Source of the DNA: CATOSK01 sp034423195
GTDB lineage: Bacteria; Chloroflexota; Dehalococcoidia; Lucifugimonadales; UBA3495
Direction of reading: 5' to 3'
NCBI GenBank assembly: GCA_034423195.1
Contig: DAOUIZ010000070.1
Location: 37,037 to 101,036 of the forward strand
Length of the DNA: 64,000 nucleotides
Of the stretch, positions 1 through 9,067 are shown one piece after another; the first letter of the stretch is position 1, and each line of letters starts with the position of its first letter. Made by a program: the position numbers and the translations under genes. The notes below the pieces were generated by a model. It was not told the origin of the DNA and made no database searches. It saw only the letters and a program-made list of their open reading frames with translations.

Positions 1-815
1 CCCGCTATCCCTACGGGGACTACTGCTGGCAGTTCGAGTACCGCTCCGACGACCATGACCACGGCGAGAAGACCTTCCTCGGCGAGAGCGGACGGTTCAA
101 CGGCGAGGACATCGTTGACATAATCGTGAAACAACCGGCCACCGCCCGGTTCGTGGCCCGCCATCTGTACAACTTCTTCGTGGCCGACGAGCCGCAGGTC
201 CCGGCCTGGCAGACCACTCCGCCCCAGGACCCGGATGCGATAAAGTCCCTGGAGGACGAGTACTTCCGCTCCAACGGCGACATCCGCTCCATGCTGCGGG
301 TGCTGTTCAACTCGGACTTCTTCAAGGAAGCCCGCTATAAGAAGGTGAAGAGTCCGGCGGAACTGGTGGCCGGCGTGATGCGGCTGGTGGACGACTACAC
401 ATCTCCCAAGCCCAACAGCCACGAAATCACCTTCGCCTCGGCCTACATGGGACAGGACTTGCTCAACCCGCCGACGGTGGAAGGCTGGCACACCGGACGG
501 GAATGGATCGACAGCGGCGCTCTGGTGGAGCGGGTCAACTTCGCCGCCGACCGGGTGGGCAACATCGACAACCCCGGCGTCCGGCGGATGGTTGACCGCC
601 TGCGGCCCGACGCCGAGACCCTGACCGCCGAGGAACTGGTGGACGCCTGCCTGGACCTGGCCGGTCCGGTGGTGGTGTCCGACGACCGGCGGTCTGAGCT
701 GGTGGCCCACGTCCAGCGGGACCAGGCCGCCAAGCCCGGCAACGATGCCTTCGAGCAGCGGGTCACCGGCCTGCTCCGGCTCATCGTATCTTCCCGCGAA
801 TACCAGTTCGCTTAG
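1..815 (+). CDS. DUF1800 family protein, C-terminal part (5' truncated by window edge)
   Basis: The frame is already open at base 3, and translation runs without a stop to the TAG at 813-815, giving about 270 residues. The first visible residues (..EKTFLGESGRFNGEDIVDII..) and the following PATARFVARHLYNFFV segment match the conserved middle of DUF1800 proteins. The GTG at 126 is internal, not the start. DUF1800 proteins are exported or envelope-associated proteins of unknown biochemical role, usually encoded beside a DUF1501 gene, as here two genes downstream. The neighbour starts 12 bases after the stop, so co-transcription is likely. The family call is firm; the function is unknown. Confidence 0.9.
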   Translation, partial: RYPYGDYCWQFEYRSDDHDHGEKTFLGESGRFNGEDIVDIIVKQPATARFVARHLYNFFVADEPQVPAWQTTPPQDPDAIKSLEDEYFRSNGDIRSMLRVLFNSDFFKEARYKKVKSPAELVAGVMRLVDDYTSPKPNSHEITFASAYMGQDLLNPPTVEGWHTGREWIDSGALVERVNFAADRVGNIDNPGVRRMVDRLRPDAETLTAEELVDACLDLAGPVVVSDDRRSELVAHVQRDQAAKPGNDAFEQRVTGLLRLIVSSREYQFA

Positions 816-827
816 GGAGGCGACGGC

Positions 828-1817
828 ATGACTTCAACCGCAACCAGGACGCCAACCTACCGTTACAGCTACACCATCGGCAACCAGGCCACGCCGCCGG
901 CCCACGGCTTCTCCGGCCCGGTCAGCGTCGCCTGCGCCGGCAACGGGTTGCTGTACGTGATGTGCAGCTACTACGAGTACCAGCCCGCCTGGAAGTTCGT
1001 CGCCAAGTGCAACATGGACGAGGACTACCTGGGCGCTTTCGGTTCCTACGGGGCGGGGGACGGCCAGTTCACCTGGCCCAACACCGTCGCCGTGGACCGC
1101 ACCGGACTGGTCTACGTCTCCGACGAATGGCTCCAGCGCATCTCGGTCTTCGACGGGGATGGGCAGTTCATCAGGAAGCTGGAGCAGCAGGGGTCATCCG
1201 ACGGCCAGTGGGACCGGCCCGCCGGGATCATCTTCGATGCCGACGACAACATGCTGGTGGTGGACAGCCTGAACAGCCGCGTCCAGAAGCTCACCAAGGA
1301 CGGCGAGTTCATCAGCAAGTTCGGCGAGTTCGGAGATGGCGAGGGCCAGTTCAACACTCCCTGGGGAATCAACCTGGACCGGGACGGCAACATCTACGTC
1401 GCCGATTGGCGCAACGACCGCATCCAGAAGTTCGACTCCGGGGGCCGCTTCCTGCAACAGTTCGGCGGCCCCGGGGACGGGGAGGGCGGCCTGCACCGCC
1501 CCAGCGGAGTGGCGGTGGACTCCCAGGGCTACGTTTACGTCTCCGACTGGGGCCACGACATCGTCCAGGTCTTCGACCCCCAGGGCGGATACGTGACCAG
1601 GTTTATTGGCGACTGCTACGGCTACACCAAGTGGGCTGTGGCCCGAATGGCTTCCGACCCGGAGGGCATGTCCAGGGAGCGGGCGGTGGTCAAGGACTTC
1701 ACCGTCGAGCGCGTGTTCTTCCAGCCAACCACCGTAAGAGTTGACGACCAGGACCGCATCCTGGTCGTGGATACCGGGCGGCACCGCATCCAGATCTACG
1801 AGCGGGTCCCCGAATAG
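828..1817 (+). CDS. NHL-repeat beta-propeller protein
   Basis: A 329-residue protein built of about six repeats of the NHL type (patterns such as GIAVDxxGxVYVxDxxNxRIQKF), spanning roughly residues 25 to 325. NHL repeats fold as a six-bladed propeller used for protein or ligand binding. No signal peptide is obvious at the N-terminus, and no catalytic domain is fused. The ATG at 828 has a GGAGG 6-10 bases upstream. It lies between the DUF1800 and DUF1501 genes on the same strand, so it probably acts with those proteins. Substrate or partner cannot be told from the sequence. Confidence 0.88.
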   Translation: MTSTATRTPTYRYSYTIGNQATPPAHGFSGPVSVACAGNGLLYVMCSYYEYQPAWKFVAKCNMDEDYLGAFGSYGAGDGQFTWPNTVAVDRTGLVYVSDEWLQRISVFDGDGQFIRKLEQQGSSDGQWDRPAGIIFDADDNMLVVDSLNSRVQKLTKDGEFISKFGEFGDGEGQFNTPWGINLDRDGNIYVADWRNDRIQKFDSGGRFLQQFGGPGDGEGGLHRPSGVAVDSQGYVYVSDWGHDIVQVFDPQGGYVTRFIGDCYGYTKWAVARMASDPEGMSRERAVVKDFTVERVFFQPTTVRVDDQDRILVVDTGRHRIQIYERVPE

Positions 1818-1881
1818 CGTTTCCCGGACCACCAGCGCGGGCCGCCAGGCCGCGACTCTCACTACAAGAGGAGCAAACAAC

Positions 1882-3009
1882 ATGACCTCAACCCACAAGG
1901 ACCCGATCCTGGTAGTCATCCAGCTTACCGGCGGCAACGACTACCTGAACACGCTGATTCCCTACGGCGACCCGCTGTACTACGACAATCGCAGCAACGT
2001 GGCCATCCCCGCTGAGGAAGTGCTCCCGCTGGACAGACATTTCGGTTTCCACCCGGCGGCGGCCCCCATCAAGGACCTGTACGACCAGGGCAAGGTGGCC
2101 ATCATCAACGGCGTCGGCTACCCCAACCCCAACCGCTCCCACTTCCGCTCCATGGACATCTGGCACACCTGCGAGCCCGACAAGGTGGGCACCGAGGGCT
2201 GGCTGGGACGGGTCATCCGGGACCTGGACCCCAAGGCCGAGAACGTGCTGACCGGCGTTAACTTCGGACGCGGCCTTCCCCGGGCCCTGGCCCTCTCCGG
2301 CGTTCCCGTTGCCTCCGTCGCCGTCCTGGAGACCTACGGCGTCCTGACCGGCATCAGTGAGGAGCCGGACCGGAGCGAGGCGCTGGACGTCTTCGCCCGC
2401 ATGTATGCTCCGACGCTGGGCAGCGGCCCGGTCATGGAGTACCTGGGGCAGACCGGGCTGGACGCGCTCAAGGGCGCGGACATCCTGAAGACGGCCCCGG
2501 AAAAGTACAACACCGAGATCGAGTACGCCGACTCTCCCATCGGGCGCAACCTGCAGGGCATCTCCAAGGTGCTGACCGCCGACCTGGGCACCCGCATCTT
2601 CTACACCCAGCACGGCGGCTACGACACCCACGCCAACCAGGGACCGGTGCATCCCAAGCTCTGGACCGAGCTTTCCCAGGGCGTATCCGACTTCTACGCC
2701 GACCTGAAGGCCCACGACATGGCCGACAACGTGCTGATGTTCGTGTTCACCGAGTTCGGCCGCCGCGTCCGGGACAACGGCTCCGGCACCGACCACGGCT
2801 CGGGCGGGCTGGCCCTGGCCATCGGGGACCCCGTGAAGGGCGGGATGTACAGCGAGTACCCGTCCCTGAAGGACGAGGACCTGCTGGAAGGCGACCTGCA
2901 CTTCAACATGGACTACCGGGGTGTCTACGGCACCATGGTAGAGAAGTGGCTGGGCATCGACGCCAACGCCGTCACCGGCGGCAACTTCGAGCAGCTTGAC
3001 TTCGTGTAG
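1882..3009 (+). CDS. DUF1501 family protein
   Basis: A 375-residue protein with the DUF1501 pattern: an N-terminal LTGGNDYLN segment, a central HGGYDTHANQ motif, and TEFGRRVRDNGSGTDHG near the C-terminus. DUF1501 has an alkaline phosphatase/sulfatase-like fold, but its reaction is not established. I chose the ATG at 1882 because AAGAGGAG lies 8-15 bases upstream; a longer frame from 1741 would overlap the NHL gene. The usual twin-arginine leader of this family is not visible. DUF1800 and DUF1501 genes are standard partners; here the NHL gene sits between them. A strong terminator follows at 3045. Confidence 0.9.
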   Translation: MTSTHKDPILVVIQLTGGNDYLNTLIPYGDPLYYDNRSNVAIPAEEVLPLDRHFGFHPAAAPIKDLYDQGKVAIINGVGYPNPNRSHFRSMDIWHTCEPDKVGTEGWLGRVIRDLDPKAENVLTGVNFGRGLPRALALSGVPVASVAVLETYGVLTGISEEPDRSEALDVFARMYAPTLGSGPVMEYLGQTGLDALKGADILKTAPEKYNTEIEYADSPIGRNLQGISKVLTADLGTRIFYTQHGGYDTHANQGPVHPKLWTELSQGVSDFYADLKAHDMADNVLMFVFTEFGRRVRDNGSGTDHGSGGLALAIGDPVKGGMYSEYPSLKDEDLLEGDLHFNMDYRGVYGTMVEKWLGIDANAVTGGNFEQLDFV

Positions 3010-3044
3010 ACCGGCGCCGTTTCCCGGAAATACCGTCAGGACCC

Positions 3045-3077
3045 GGGGCGCACCCGACAAGGTGCGCCCCTTCTTTC
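3045..3077 (+). terminator. Rho-independent terminator after the DUF1501 gene
   Basis: A perfect 10-bp stem (GGGGCGCACC / GGTGCGCCCC) with a 6-base loop is followed by TTCTTTC. It closes the DUF1800-NHL-DUF1501 transcript. Confidence 0.8.
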
Positions 3078-3130
3078 GCCCGGCGAAGCGTTCCAACGGG
3101 CCAGCCCCTACGTAAGGAGCCGAACCAACC

Positions 3131-4486
3131 TTGTCCCAACACGACCCCAGGCAGATGGTACTGGTGGGCTTTATCCAGGCCTCCAACTGCTCCAACTACC
3201 CGGGTTCCTGGCGGCATCCGGACGGCTCCGACGATTTCCTGCTGCCCCAGTACTACCAGCACATCGCCCGAACCCTGGAGAAGGGCAAGTTCCACCTGGC
3301 CTTCGTGGATGACCGGCTGGCCATGCCCGACCGGTACGGCGACTCCATCGCGGCGGCGGTGGAGCACGGCATCCGGACGGTAAAGCTGGACCTGGGCCCG
3401 GTGGTCACGGCCATGTCGCTGGCTACGGAGCGCATCGGGATCGGCGCCACCTATTCCACCACCTACCACGCTCCCTTCCACGTCGCCCGCCTGTTCGCCA
3501 CCCTGGATCACTTCAGCGGCGGGCGCATCGCCTGGAACGTGGTCACGTCCCTGAACGACTCGGAAGCGCTGAACTTCGGGGAGGATGCCCACCTCGCCCA
3601 CGACCTGCGCTACGACCGGGCCGACGAGTTCATGGGGACCGCCTTCGGCCTGTGGGACACCTGGGGCGAGGAGGCGTTGGTCCTGGGCCGGGCGGAGGGA
3701 CGGTTCGCCGATCCCTCCCGGGTTCGCCGCCTGGACCACAGCGGTGAGTGGTTCAAGTCCCGGGGGCCGCTGACTGTCCCCCGGTGTCCGCAGGGGCGCC
3801 CGGTCATCATCCAGGCCGGGCAGAGCGGACGGGGCAGAGAATTCGCCGCCCGCTGGGGAGAGCTGGTGTTCGTTATCGTCCCCACCTTGGAAGCATGCCG
3901 CGCCCACCGCGCGGCTATCCGGGAGCAGGCTGCTGGCCTGGGCCGCGACCCGGACACGGTCATCGTGTCGCCGGCAGTGTACGTGGTGGTCGACGAAACC
4001 GAGCACCGGGCGCGGGAGAAGCTGGAGGAATTGAAGGCGCTGGCCCATCCGATGGACTCGGTGGTGCTCCTGTCCGAGGTGTTCAACTACGACTTCTCGG
4101 TCCATCCGCTGGACGAGTCGCTTTCCGACGATGTGTTGGACTCGATATCCGGCCTGAGGGGTTTCCTCGACCGGGTCATGCAGCGCAGCGCCGGGGGCAA
4201 CCCCTCGGTGCGGGACTTCATCCGGTTCAGCGGGCGGGGGACGCTGGACGAGCTGCCCACCTTCGCGGGCACTCCGGCCCGGGTGGCGGATGGCTTGGAA
4301 AAATGGTTCCGGGAGGGGGCTTGCGACGGATTCGTGCTGGCGGCCACCCACATCCCGGGCGCCTACGAAGACTTCGTGGAGATGGTGGTCCCGGAGTTGC
4401 AGCGGCGGGGGCTTTTCCGCACCGGCTACCGGGGAGCGACCCTGCGGGAAAATCTGGGGCTGGAGCGGCCCGGAGACCGGAGCTAG
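3131..4486 (+). CDS. LLM-class flavin-dependent monooxygenase, NtaA/SnaA/DszA type
   Basis: A 451-residue TIM-barrel flavin monooxygenase. The N-terminus (VGFIQASNCSNYPGSWRHP) and the LEKGKFHLAFVDDRLA and TLDHFSGGRIAWNVVTS segments match the nitrilotriacetate/dibenzothiophene-sulfone branch of two-component FMNH2-dependent enzymes. These need a separate flavin reductase, none of which is adjacent. The start is a TTG at 3131 with AAGGAG about 11 bases upstream. The real substrate is unknown. Its TAG stop shares a CTAG tetranucleotide with the convergent dnaE stop, so the genes overlap by four bases. Confidence 0.9.
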   Translation: MSQHDPRQMVLVGFIQASNCSNYPGSWRHPDGSDDFLLPQYYQHIARTLEKGKFHLAFVDDRLAMPDRYGDSIAAAVEHGIRTVKLDLGPVVTAMSLATERIGIGATYSTTYHAPFHVARLFATLDHFSGGRIAWNVVTSLNDSEALNFGEDAHLAHDLRYDRADEFMGTAFGLWDTWGEEALVLGRAEGRFADPSRVRRLDHSGEWFKSRGPLTVPRCPQGRPVIIQAGQSGRGREFAARWGELVFVIVPTLEACRAHRAAIREQAAGLGRDPDTVIVSPAVYVVVDETEHRAREKLEELKALAHPMDSVVLLSEVFNYDFSVHPLDESLSDDVLDSISGLRGFLDRVMQRSAGGNPSVRDFIRFSGRGTLDELPTFAGTPARVADGLEKWFREGACDGFVLAATHIPGAYEDFVEMVVPELQRRGLFRTGYRGATLRENLGLERPGDRS

Positions 4487-7400
4487 GGAGCCTCGCTCTC
4501 CCGCTGCAGGCTTTCAAGGGATTCCACTGAGACGGTGTCGGGGCCGAGCAACTCCTGCAGCCGCCGGTCCAAGTCGGAGCAGTACTCGGTGCTGACCACG
4601 GGGAGCTCCATCAGCACCCGCCGCCCGCCGGTGTAGATTTCCAGGTGGACCCGGTCCTTCCCGGGGTACTCCAGCAGCACTTTGATCACTTCCCGGAGCA
4701 GGTGGGCGTCCTCGATGGCGTCGTCGGACTCCCGGATCTGGAGCACAACCGATTGGCCTCCGCCATCCGGGGATGGCGACTCATCGGATGGGGGCGGGAC
4801 TTGGGCCGCCCTGCTTTCGCTGCCGTTGCGGGAGGCTTTTACTCTCCCGTTGCCGTTCCCGTTTGCCTGGGTTGCTGGAGACTTGGCAGCGCCGTTGGAG
4901 TGGCCTTCGACGCTCCCGCTATGCCCGTTGACCGGAGCGTTCCCCGGTGGGGGAGGGGGTGGCGCGGATAGCGGTCCCGCCGGGGACTCCCTGACCATTC
5001 CCTTCGCCTTACCGTTCATCCCGTTCTGAGGTTGGGTGGGCGGCTCCTCCCAGGGCGGCGGCTCCGGTTCGGGGGGCATTGCCGTTGATTCGGCAGCGGG
5101 TAGCGAATATTCCTCGAGGTCGTCGCAGGCCAGGGAGTACTGGTCTCCCCGCAGCCGGAGCTTGCCCGTGACTCGGACCAGCTTGCCTTCCTGCCAGCGT
5201 CCGGCCGTCCGCTCCAGCACGTCGGGCCAGACCATGACCTCCGTCGGGCCGCCCAGCAGGTCCAGGGACACCACGAGAAATTTCTTCTGCTCCCGGGTGT
5301 ACCGCTCGGTGACCGAGGAGATATGGCCCAGCAGCATCAGGGATTGCCCGCTCATCTCGTCGTTGAGGTCGTCAACGGATGAAATGGCATCGCCGGCTTC
5401 CAGGTTCGCCAACTCGAAGAGGGGATTGTAGGTCAGCGGAACGCCGATGAGTTCTCGCTCCCAGTTGGCTTTCTCCTCCGGGGACACGTCCTTCCCCGTG
5501 AGTTCGATTCCCGGGAGGCTCGCACCCGAACCGCCCCCCATGGCGTCGAACATGCTGGTCTGGCCGGAATTCCGGATGCGGGACTCCATCTGCGCCGCAC
5601 CAAGAATCTGGTCTATGGATGCCAGGACGGCCCCCCGGTCTCCCAGGGAGTCGAAGGTGCCGGCCTTGACCAGGCTCTCCAGGGTGCGGCGGTTCAGCGC
5701 GCTGACGTCGGCCCGCTTGCAGAAGTCGTCGATGGAGCCATACGGGCCGTTGGCCCTGCGCTCCTCCACCAACGGACGCACCGCGCCCTCCCCGACGGTC
5801 TTCACTGCGGCCAGTCCCACCCGCAGAGCGGGTTGGGGCCCCGCATCCTTGTCGATGACGAAGAACTCACCGGAGCGGTTGATGTCCGGCGGGAGCACCG
5901 GGATATTCAGCTTGAAGCACTCGTTGATGGCATTGACCACCTTGTCCGTGTGGTCGAGGCGGGAGTTGAGTACCGAGGCCATGTACTCCCGGGGGTAGTG
6001 GGCCTTGAAGTAGGCCGTCCAGTAGGATATGAGGGCATAGCTGACGCTGTGGGCCTTGTTGAAGGCGTATCCCGCGAAGGGTTCGATCAAGTCGAAGACC
6101 TTCACCGCGATGTCCTGCCCGAACCCCTTGCCCTGCGCTCCTTCGATGAACTTGTCCCGCTCCTCGGCCATCAGGGAGGCGATCTTCTTCCCCATCGCCT
6201 TGCGGACCGTGTCTGCCTCGCCCAGCGAGTATCCGGCGAAGCTCTGCAGGATGAGCAGCACCTGGTCCTGGTAGACGATGACCCCGTAGGTCTCGTCCAG
6301 AAGATCTTTGAGGCTAGGGTGGGGATAGGAAATGGGGATCTCGCCGTGCTTGGCTCCGATGAAGGTGTCGATGTGCTCCATCGGCCCGGGCCGGTACAGC
6401 GCGATCATGGCCGCGATGTCCTGCAGGGTGGAAGGCTGCAGGTCCTTGATGTACCGCTGCATCCCGGCGCTCTCCAGCTGGAAGACCTCGGTGGTCTTTC
6501 CCGAGGAGAGCAACTCGAAGGTTTCCCCGTCGTCCAGGGGCAGCCGGGAAATGTCGATCTTGATTCCCCGTGTCTCGTCCAGCAGCTTGACCGCCCGGTC
6601 CAGGATGGTCAGGTTGGTCAGGCCCAGGAAGTCCATCTTCAGCAGGCCCAGCTTGGCCACCGGGTCCATGGAATACTGGGTCATCATCACCGGGCTGTTC
6701 TCATCGCCCCGGGATGGCCGCTGTAGCGGGACCGTCTGGGTCAACGGCTCGTCGGCGATGAGCACTCCCGCGGCGTGGGTGCTGACGTGGTGGACAATCC
6801 CCTCCAGACCCTTCGCGTTGTCCACTAGGGTCTTGACCGGCTCCTCGTTCTGGTAGGCGTCGTAGAACTCCTGGTTGGCCGTCATGGCGTCATCCAGGGT
6901 GCGGGACTTGAACGGCACCATGCGGGCGATCCGGTCCACGTCCCCGTAGCTCATGCCCAGGCCCCGGCCCACGTCCCGCAGCGCCGCCTTGGCTCCCATG
7001 GTCCCGAAGGTGATAATCTGCGCCACCTTGTCTTTGCCGTACCGGTCAATGACGTAGTGCAGCACCTCGTCCCGACGGTCGTCCTGGAAGTCCATGTCGA
7101 TATCCGGCATTTCCTTCCGCTCGATGTTCAGAAACCGTTCGAAGACGAGACGGTACTCCAGCGGGTCGACGTCGGTGATGCCCAGACAGTAGAGGGCGAC
7201 GCTGGCTGCCGCGCTTCCGCGAACCCCGAACAGGATGTTCCTGCGGCGGACGAAGTCTATGATGTCCCACACCACTAGGAAATAATTGGCGAACTGGGTA
7301 TGCCGGATAACCTCCAGCTCGTAGCGGAGCCGCTGCTCCGCTTCGGGAGACGGCCCCCGGTAACGCTCCCGGAACCCGTCCCAGCATAGCTGGGCCAGGT

Positions 7401-8280
7401 ACTCGTCGGCATCTATGTCCCCGGGAGTGTGGTACTTGGGAAGGTGGGTCTGCCCGAACCCCATCTCCACGTTGCACATGTCGGCAATCAGTTGCGTCCG
7501 CTCCAGGGCCTCGGGAAAGTCGGGGAAGAGCTGGGCCATCTCCTGTGGGCTCTTGATGTAGTAAGAATGGTCCTCCATCTTGAGCCGCTTTTCATCGTGG
7601 ACGTTGGTGTTGGTCTGAATGCAGATGTAGACGTCTTGGTACTCCGCGTCAGCCTGACGGACGTAGTGGGCGTCGTTGGTCACCACCAGGGGAATGTCTA
7701 GGTCCCGGCTCATCGTGACCAGACCATCGTTGATGGCGGACAGCGACGGAACGTCCTCGTGACGCTGCAGTTCCAGGAAATACCCGTCCCCGAATATCTC
7801 CCGGTACCAGCCGGCCACGCGCTTGGCTTCCTCCAGGTTTCCGTCGGCCAGGTGCCGGGGTACTTCGGCGGAGGCACACCCCGAAAGGCACACCAGGCCA
7901 TGCCGGTACTGCTCCAGGATCTCCCGGTCCACCCGGGGGCGGTAGTGGAACCCTTCCAGGTGGGCCAGGGTGACCAGCTGCATCAGGTTGCGGTACCCGG
8001 CATTGTCCCGCGCCAGCAGCACCAGGTGGTAGGGACTGCGTTCCGTCGCGCCCCGGTCGGAGCGGTGGTTGTGCGCGACGTAGGTCTCGCATCCGATGAT
8101 GGGCTTGATGCCCCGTTCCTTGCACTCCGAATAGAAGTCCACCGCGCCGTACAGCGAGCCGTGGTCGGTTATCGCCAGGGACTTCATCCCCAGCTGGCAG
8201 GTCTGGTCGACCAGGTCCGGAATCCGGCTGATTCCGTCCAGCATGCTGTACTCGGTGTGGGTGTGCAGGTGGGTGAACAC
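4483..8280 (-). CDS. dnaE: DNA polymerase III alpha subunit
   Basis: The replicative polymerase subunit. It opens with an intact PHP domain (FTHLHTHTEYSMLDG, ITDHGSLYG), followed by the Pol3-type catalytic core with PDIDMDF, then a helix-hairpin-helix region and an OB fold. After the OB fold comes an unusual Pro/Gly/Asn/Ser-rich linker of about 120 residues, then a compact C-terminal domain of about 80 residues. The open frame begins at a TTG at 8334, but that codon overlaps a TATAAT at 8334-8339. The GTG at 8280, just before the PHP motif, is therefore preferred (about 1265 residues). Intact PHP ligands suggest intrinsic proofreading, which is inference. Confidence 0.93.
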   Translation of the reverse strand: MFTHLHTHTEYSMLDGISRIPDLVDQTCQLGMKSLAITDHGSLYGAVDFYSECKERGIKPIIGCETYVAHNHRSDRGATERSPYHLVLLARDNAGYRNLMQLVTLAHLEGFHYRPRVDREILEQYRHGLVCLSGCASAEVPRHLADGNLEEAKRVAGWYREIFGDGYFLELQRHEDVPSLSAINDGLVTMSRDLDIPLVVTNDAHYVRQADAEYQDVYICIQTNTNVHDEKRLKMEDHSYYIKSPQEMAQLFPDFPEALERTQLIADMCNVEMGFGQTHLPKYHTPGDIDADEYLAQLCWDGFRERYRGPSPEAEQRLRYELEVIRHTQFANYFLVVWDIIDFVRRRNILFGVRGSAAASVALYCLGITDVDPLEYRLVFERFLNIERKEMPDIDMDFQDDRRDEVLHYVIDRYGKDKVAQIITFGTMGAKAALRDVGRGLGMSYGDVDRIARMVPFKSRTLDDAMTANQEFYDAYQNEEPVKTLVDNAKGLEGIVHHVSTHAAGVLIADEPLTQTVPLQRPSRGDENSPVMMTQYSMDPVAKLGLLKMDFLGLTNLTILDRAVKLLDETRGIKIDISRLPLDDGETFELLSSGKTTEVFQLESAGMQRYIKDLQPSTLQDIAAMIALYRPGPMEHIDTFIGAKHGEIPISYPHPSLKDLLDETYGVIVYQDQVLLILQSFAGYSLGEADTVRKAMGKKIASLMAEERDKFIEGAQGKGFGQDIAVKVFDLIEPFAGYAFNKAHSVSYALISYWTAYFKAHYPREYMASVLNSRLDHTDKVVNAINECFKLNIPVLPPDINRSGEFFVIDKDAGPQPALRVGLAAVKTVGEGAVRPLVEERRANGPYGSIDDFCKRADVSALNRRTLESLVKAGTFDSLGDRGAVLASIDQILGAAQMESRIRNSGQTSMFDAMGGGSGASLPGIELTGKDVSPEEKANWERELIGVPLTYNPLFELANLEAGDAISSVDDLNDEMSGQSLMLLGHISSVTERYTREQKKFLVVSLDLLGGPTEVMVWPDVLERTAGRWQEGKLVRVTGKLRLRGDQYSLACDDLEEYSLPAAESTAMPPEPEPPPWEEPPTQPQNGMNGKAKGMVRESPAGPLSAPPPPPPGNAPVNGHSGSVEGHSNGAAKSPATQANGNGNGRVKASRNGSESRAAQVPPPSDESPSPDGGGQSVVLQIRESDDAIEDAHLLREVIKVLLEYPGKDRVHLEIYTGGRRVLMELPVVSTEYCSDLDRRLQELLGPDTVSVESLESLQRESEAP

Positions 8281-8333
8281 GGTCGCGGCAGCCTCCCCTC
8301 TAGCCCCTGGAATGTCCCCCGTGGGAGCCTCCA

Positions 8334-8339
8334 ATTATA
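8334..8339 (-). promoter_or_regulatory. Putative -10 box for dnaE
   Basis: TATAAT read on the minus strand, 54 bases before the preferred GTG start. No good -35 hexamer is seen at 16-18 bases. It overlaps the TTG of a possible upstream start and so argues against that start. Confidence 0.45.
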
Positions 8340-8458
8340 CCCCAGCCCGGGCTTCGCCGGACCTTATGAAACCTGGAAATTCTGGGTGAGTTTCTCTACC
8401 AATGGTGAGGGCCGGCGTGGTTATCCCGGCAGGGGAAAGCCGGCCTCTGTGCTGGCTC

Positions 8459-8493
8459 AAAAGAAAAAGCAGGCTGCCAAGTTGGCAGCCTGC
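8459..8493 (-). terminator. Strong rho-independent terminator of the small zinc-ribbon gene
   Basis: A perfect 11-bp stem (8469-8479 with 8483-8493, 3-base loop) is followed on the minus strand by TTTTTCTTTT. It ends the transcript of the gene at 8530-8796 ahead of dnaE. Confidence 0.9.
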
Positions 8494-8529
8494 CCGGTTA
8501 AACCGTCGGGATGGGTCGGTTTGGCTGAA

Positions 8530-8796
8530 CTACTCCTCTTCCTCCTCGTCTTCCATCTGATGCCGGGTCACGGCCCGTGCCACGTCTGGGCTGACCCGGT
8601 TCAGGGAAGGAGCGTCGCCCCACGTCGAAGCTTCGACGTAGTTCTTGAAATCCTTGGTCGCTCCGCAGGCCTGGCACACGCCCGGGCTGAAGGGGCCGGA
8701 CGCGGCCTGAATGACCCAGTGGTGACGGCACTCGGGAGCGTCGAGTAAGGTATCGGTTTCGGGGTTGACTGGCGCCAGAAGCGCTTCAGTAGTCAT
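8530..8796 (-). CDS. Small zinc-ribbon-like protein of unknown function
   Basis: An 88-residue protein with a likely metal site: a CRHHW segment near residue 23 and a CQACGATK knuckle near residue 41. It ends in an acidic tail (DEEEEE). I do not recognise a named family. The start is supported by an exact ACCTCC/GGAGGT ribosome-binding site 8 bases upstream. A promoter and a terminator bracket it, so it is an independent, probably well-expressed, single-gene unit. The segment after the CxxC (DFKNYVEAS) is hydrophilic, and no membrane segment is present. Confidence 0.75.
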   Translation of the reverse strand: MTTEALLAPVNPETDTLLDAPECRHHWVIQAASGPFSPGVCQACGATKDFKNYVEASTWGDAPSLNRVSPDVARAVTRHQMEDEEEEE

Positions 8797-8826
8797 TTCT
8801 CATGACCTCCATAGGATAGGATGGAA

Positions 8827-8855
8827 ACGTTATCACATGAATGTTGTAGTGTCAA
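8827..8855 (-). promoter_or_regulatory. Putative sigma-70 promoter for the zinc-ribbon gene
   Basis: A perfect TTGACA -35 (8850-8855, minus strand) stands 17 bases before TAACGT. A better-looking GATAAC overlaps at slightly shorter spacing. The surrounding 8821-8900 region is distinctly AT-rich for this genome. Confidence 0.55.
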
Positions 8856-9000
8856 TATACCACATAATATGGACGTGATTCGTCTCACTAGGGTTGCGTA
8901 ACATTCATCGGCCCGGTTGTTTGAAGTTCCACCAGGTTAGTACTACGCAGACGGAACCCCATCGGTTGCATCGGAATTGGGGGTGTTGAAGCCAATTCTC

Positions 9001-9032
9001 CAAAGAGATGGGGACGGGCGATGCCCGTCCCC
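9001..9032 (-). terminator. Probable terminator of the SDR-selenoprotein operon
   Basis: A 10-bp perfect GC stem (9010-9019 with 9023-9032, 3-base loop) is followed on the minus strand by ATCTCTTTG. It lies 36 bases after the stop of the 355-residue gene. The T-tract is weak. Confidence 0.55.
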
Positions 9033-9067
9033 AATAAAGGCAGTTGCGGAGCCTGCGTAAGGAGTAG

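Noticed and set aside
3045..3070. Hairpin with CGACAAG in its loop as an eighth GACAAGT element
   Set aside because: The match is only CGACAAG overlapping the stem, lacks the GT(T/G) continuation and has a T-run; it is a normal terminator.
1194..3195. Long antisense frames opposite the NHL and DUF1501 genes
   Set aside because: Shadows caused by high GC; V/G/A/H-rich without motifs.
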